The notes beneath the pieces are model-generated. The model was not told the origin of the DNA. It saw only the letters and a list, made by a program, of their open reading frames with translations, and searched no databases. From CAZQVN01 sp964596775 (lineage in GTDB: Bacteria; Eisenbacteria; RBG-16-71-46; JABDJR01; JAWXBZ01): 15,686 nt of DNA. Of the stretch, positions 15,624 through 15,686 are shown one piece after another (the stretch's first letter is position 1; each line of letters opens with the position of its first letter). Where the stretch lies: positions 1-15,686 of the forward strand of contig CAZQVN010000074.1 of assembly GCA_964596775.1 (NCBI GenBank). The letters run 5' to 3'. The translations under genes and the position numbers were made by a program.

Positions 15624-15686
15624 ACCCGGTCTTGATCCGGCTCCACGTGGCGGCCTCCACCGGCGACGTGCCCGGCAGGACCGGCG

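Overview
This is a 15.7 kb chromosomal window from a GC-rich, Gram-negative-type bacterium. The envelope evidence is an outer-membrane barrel candidate, a lipoprotein signal and a secreted nucleotidase. The mix (an ftsH-folP-cdaA string, a photosynthetic-reaction-centre-type dihaem cytochrome, a DUF2582 winged helix, a DUF1579 secreted protein and a GroEL without a GGM tail) fits Acidobacteriota, Gemmatimonadota or FCB-type candidate phyla. That placement is an inference and I cannot fix the phylum. A run of exactly 100 N (4089-4188) marks an assembly gap, so this is probably a draft or metagenome-assembled contig.

Left part, plus strand (1-3447): the 3' end of ftsH, then folP (dihydropteroate synthase), cdaA (c-di-AMP cyclase) and a CYTH-domain protein. 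The last three are overlapping or nearly touching, so they form one operon. A textbook intrinsic terminator lies inside the first 20 codons of folP.

Convergent and divergent centre (3532-6805): on the minus strand a DUF2582 winged-helix gene is coupled by a TGATG junction to thiL, which is interrupted by the assembly gap. Divergently, a signal-peptide-bearing UshA-like 5'-nucleotidase reads rightward. The divergent region is only about 50% GC and carries three DnaA-box-like sequences in three different reading frames.

Minus-strand operon (9160 to 6856): a YvlD-type membrane protein, a dihaem cytochrome, a zinc-ribbon methyltransferase and a spermidine-synthase-fold protein. Neighbours overlap or are 4 nt apart. 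A 373 bp divergent regulatory region separates it from groES-groEL, which ends in a perfect terminator. No CIRCE element is visible before groES, but two imperfect palindromes are.

Right part, plus strand (11744-15623): a DUF1697 protein, a secreted DUF1579-like protein overlapping a lipoprotein that fuses an endonuclease/exonuclease/phosphatase domain to TPR repeats, then a small outer-membrane barrel behind a hairpin-rich leader.

Most genes are ordinary housekeeping types, and I did not find a clear new defence or biosynthetic system. The best leads are regulatory or architectural: the terminator inside folP, the DnaA-box cluster, the CIRCE-less groESL control region, the phosphatase-TPR fusion with an internal start site, and the cdaA-CYTH pairing.
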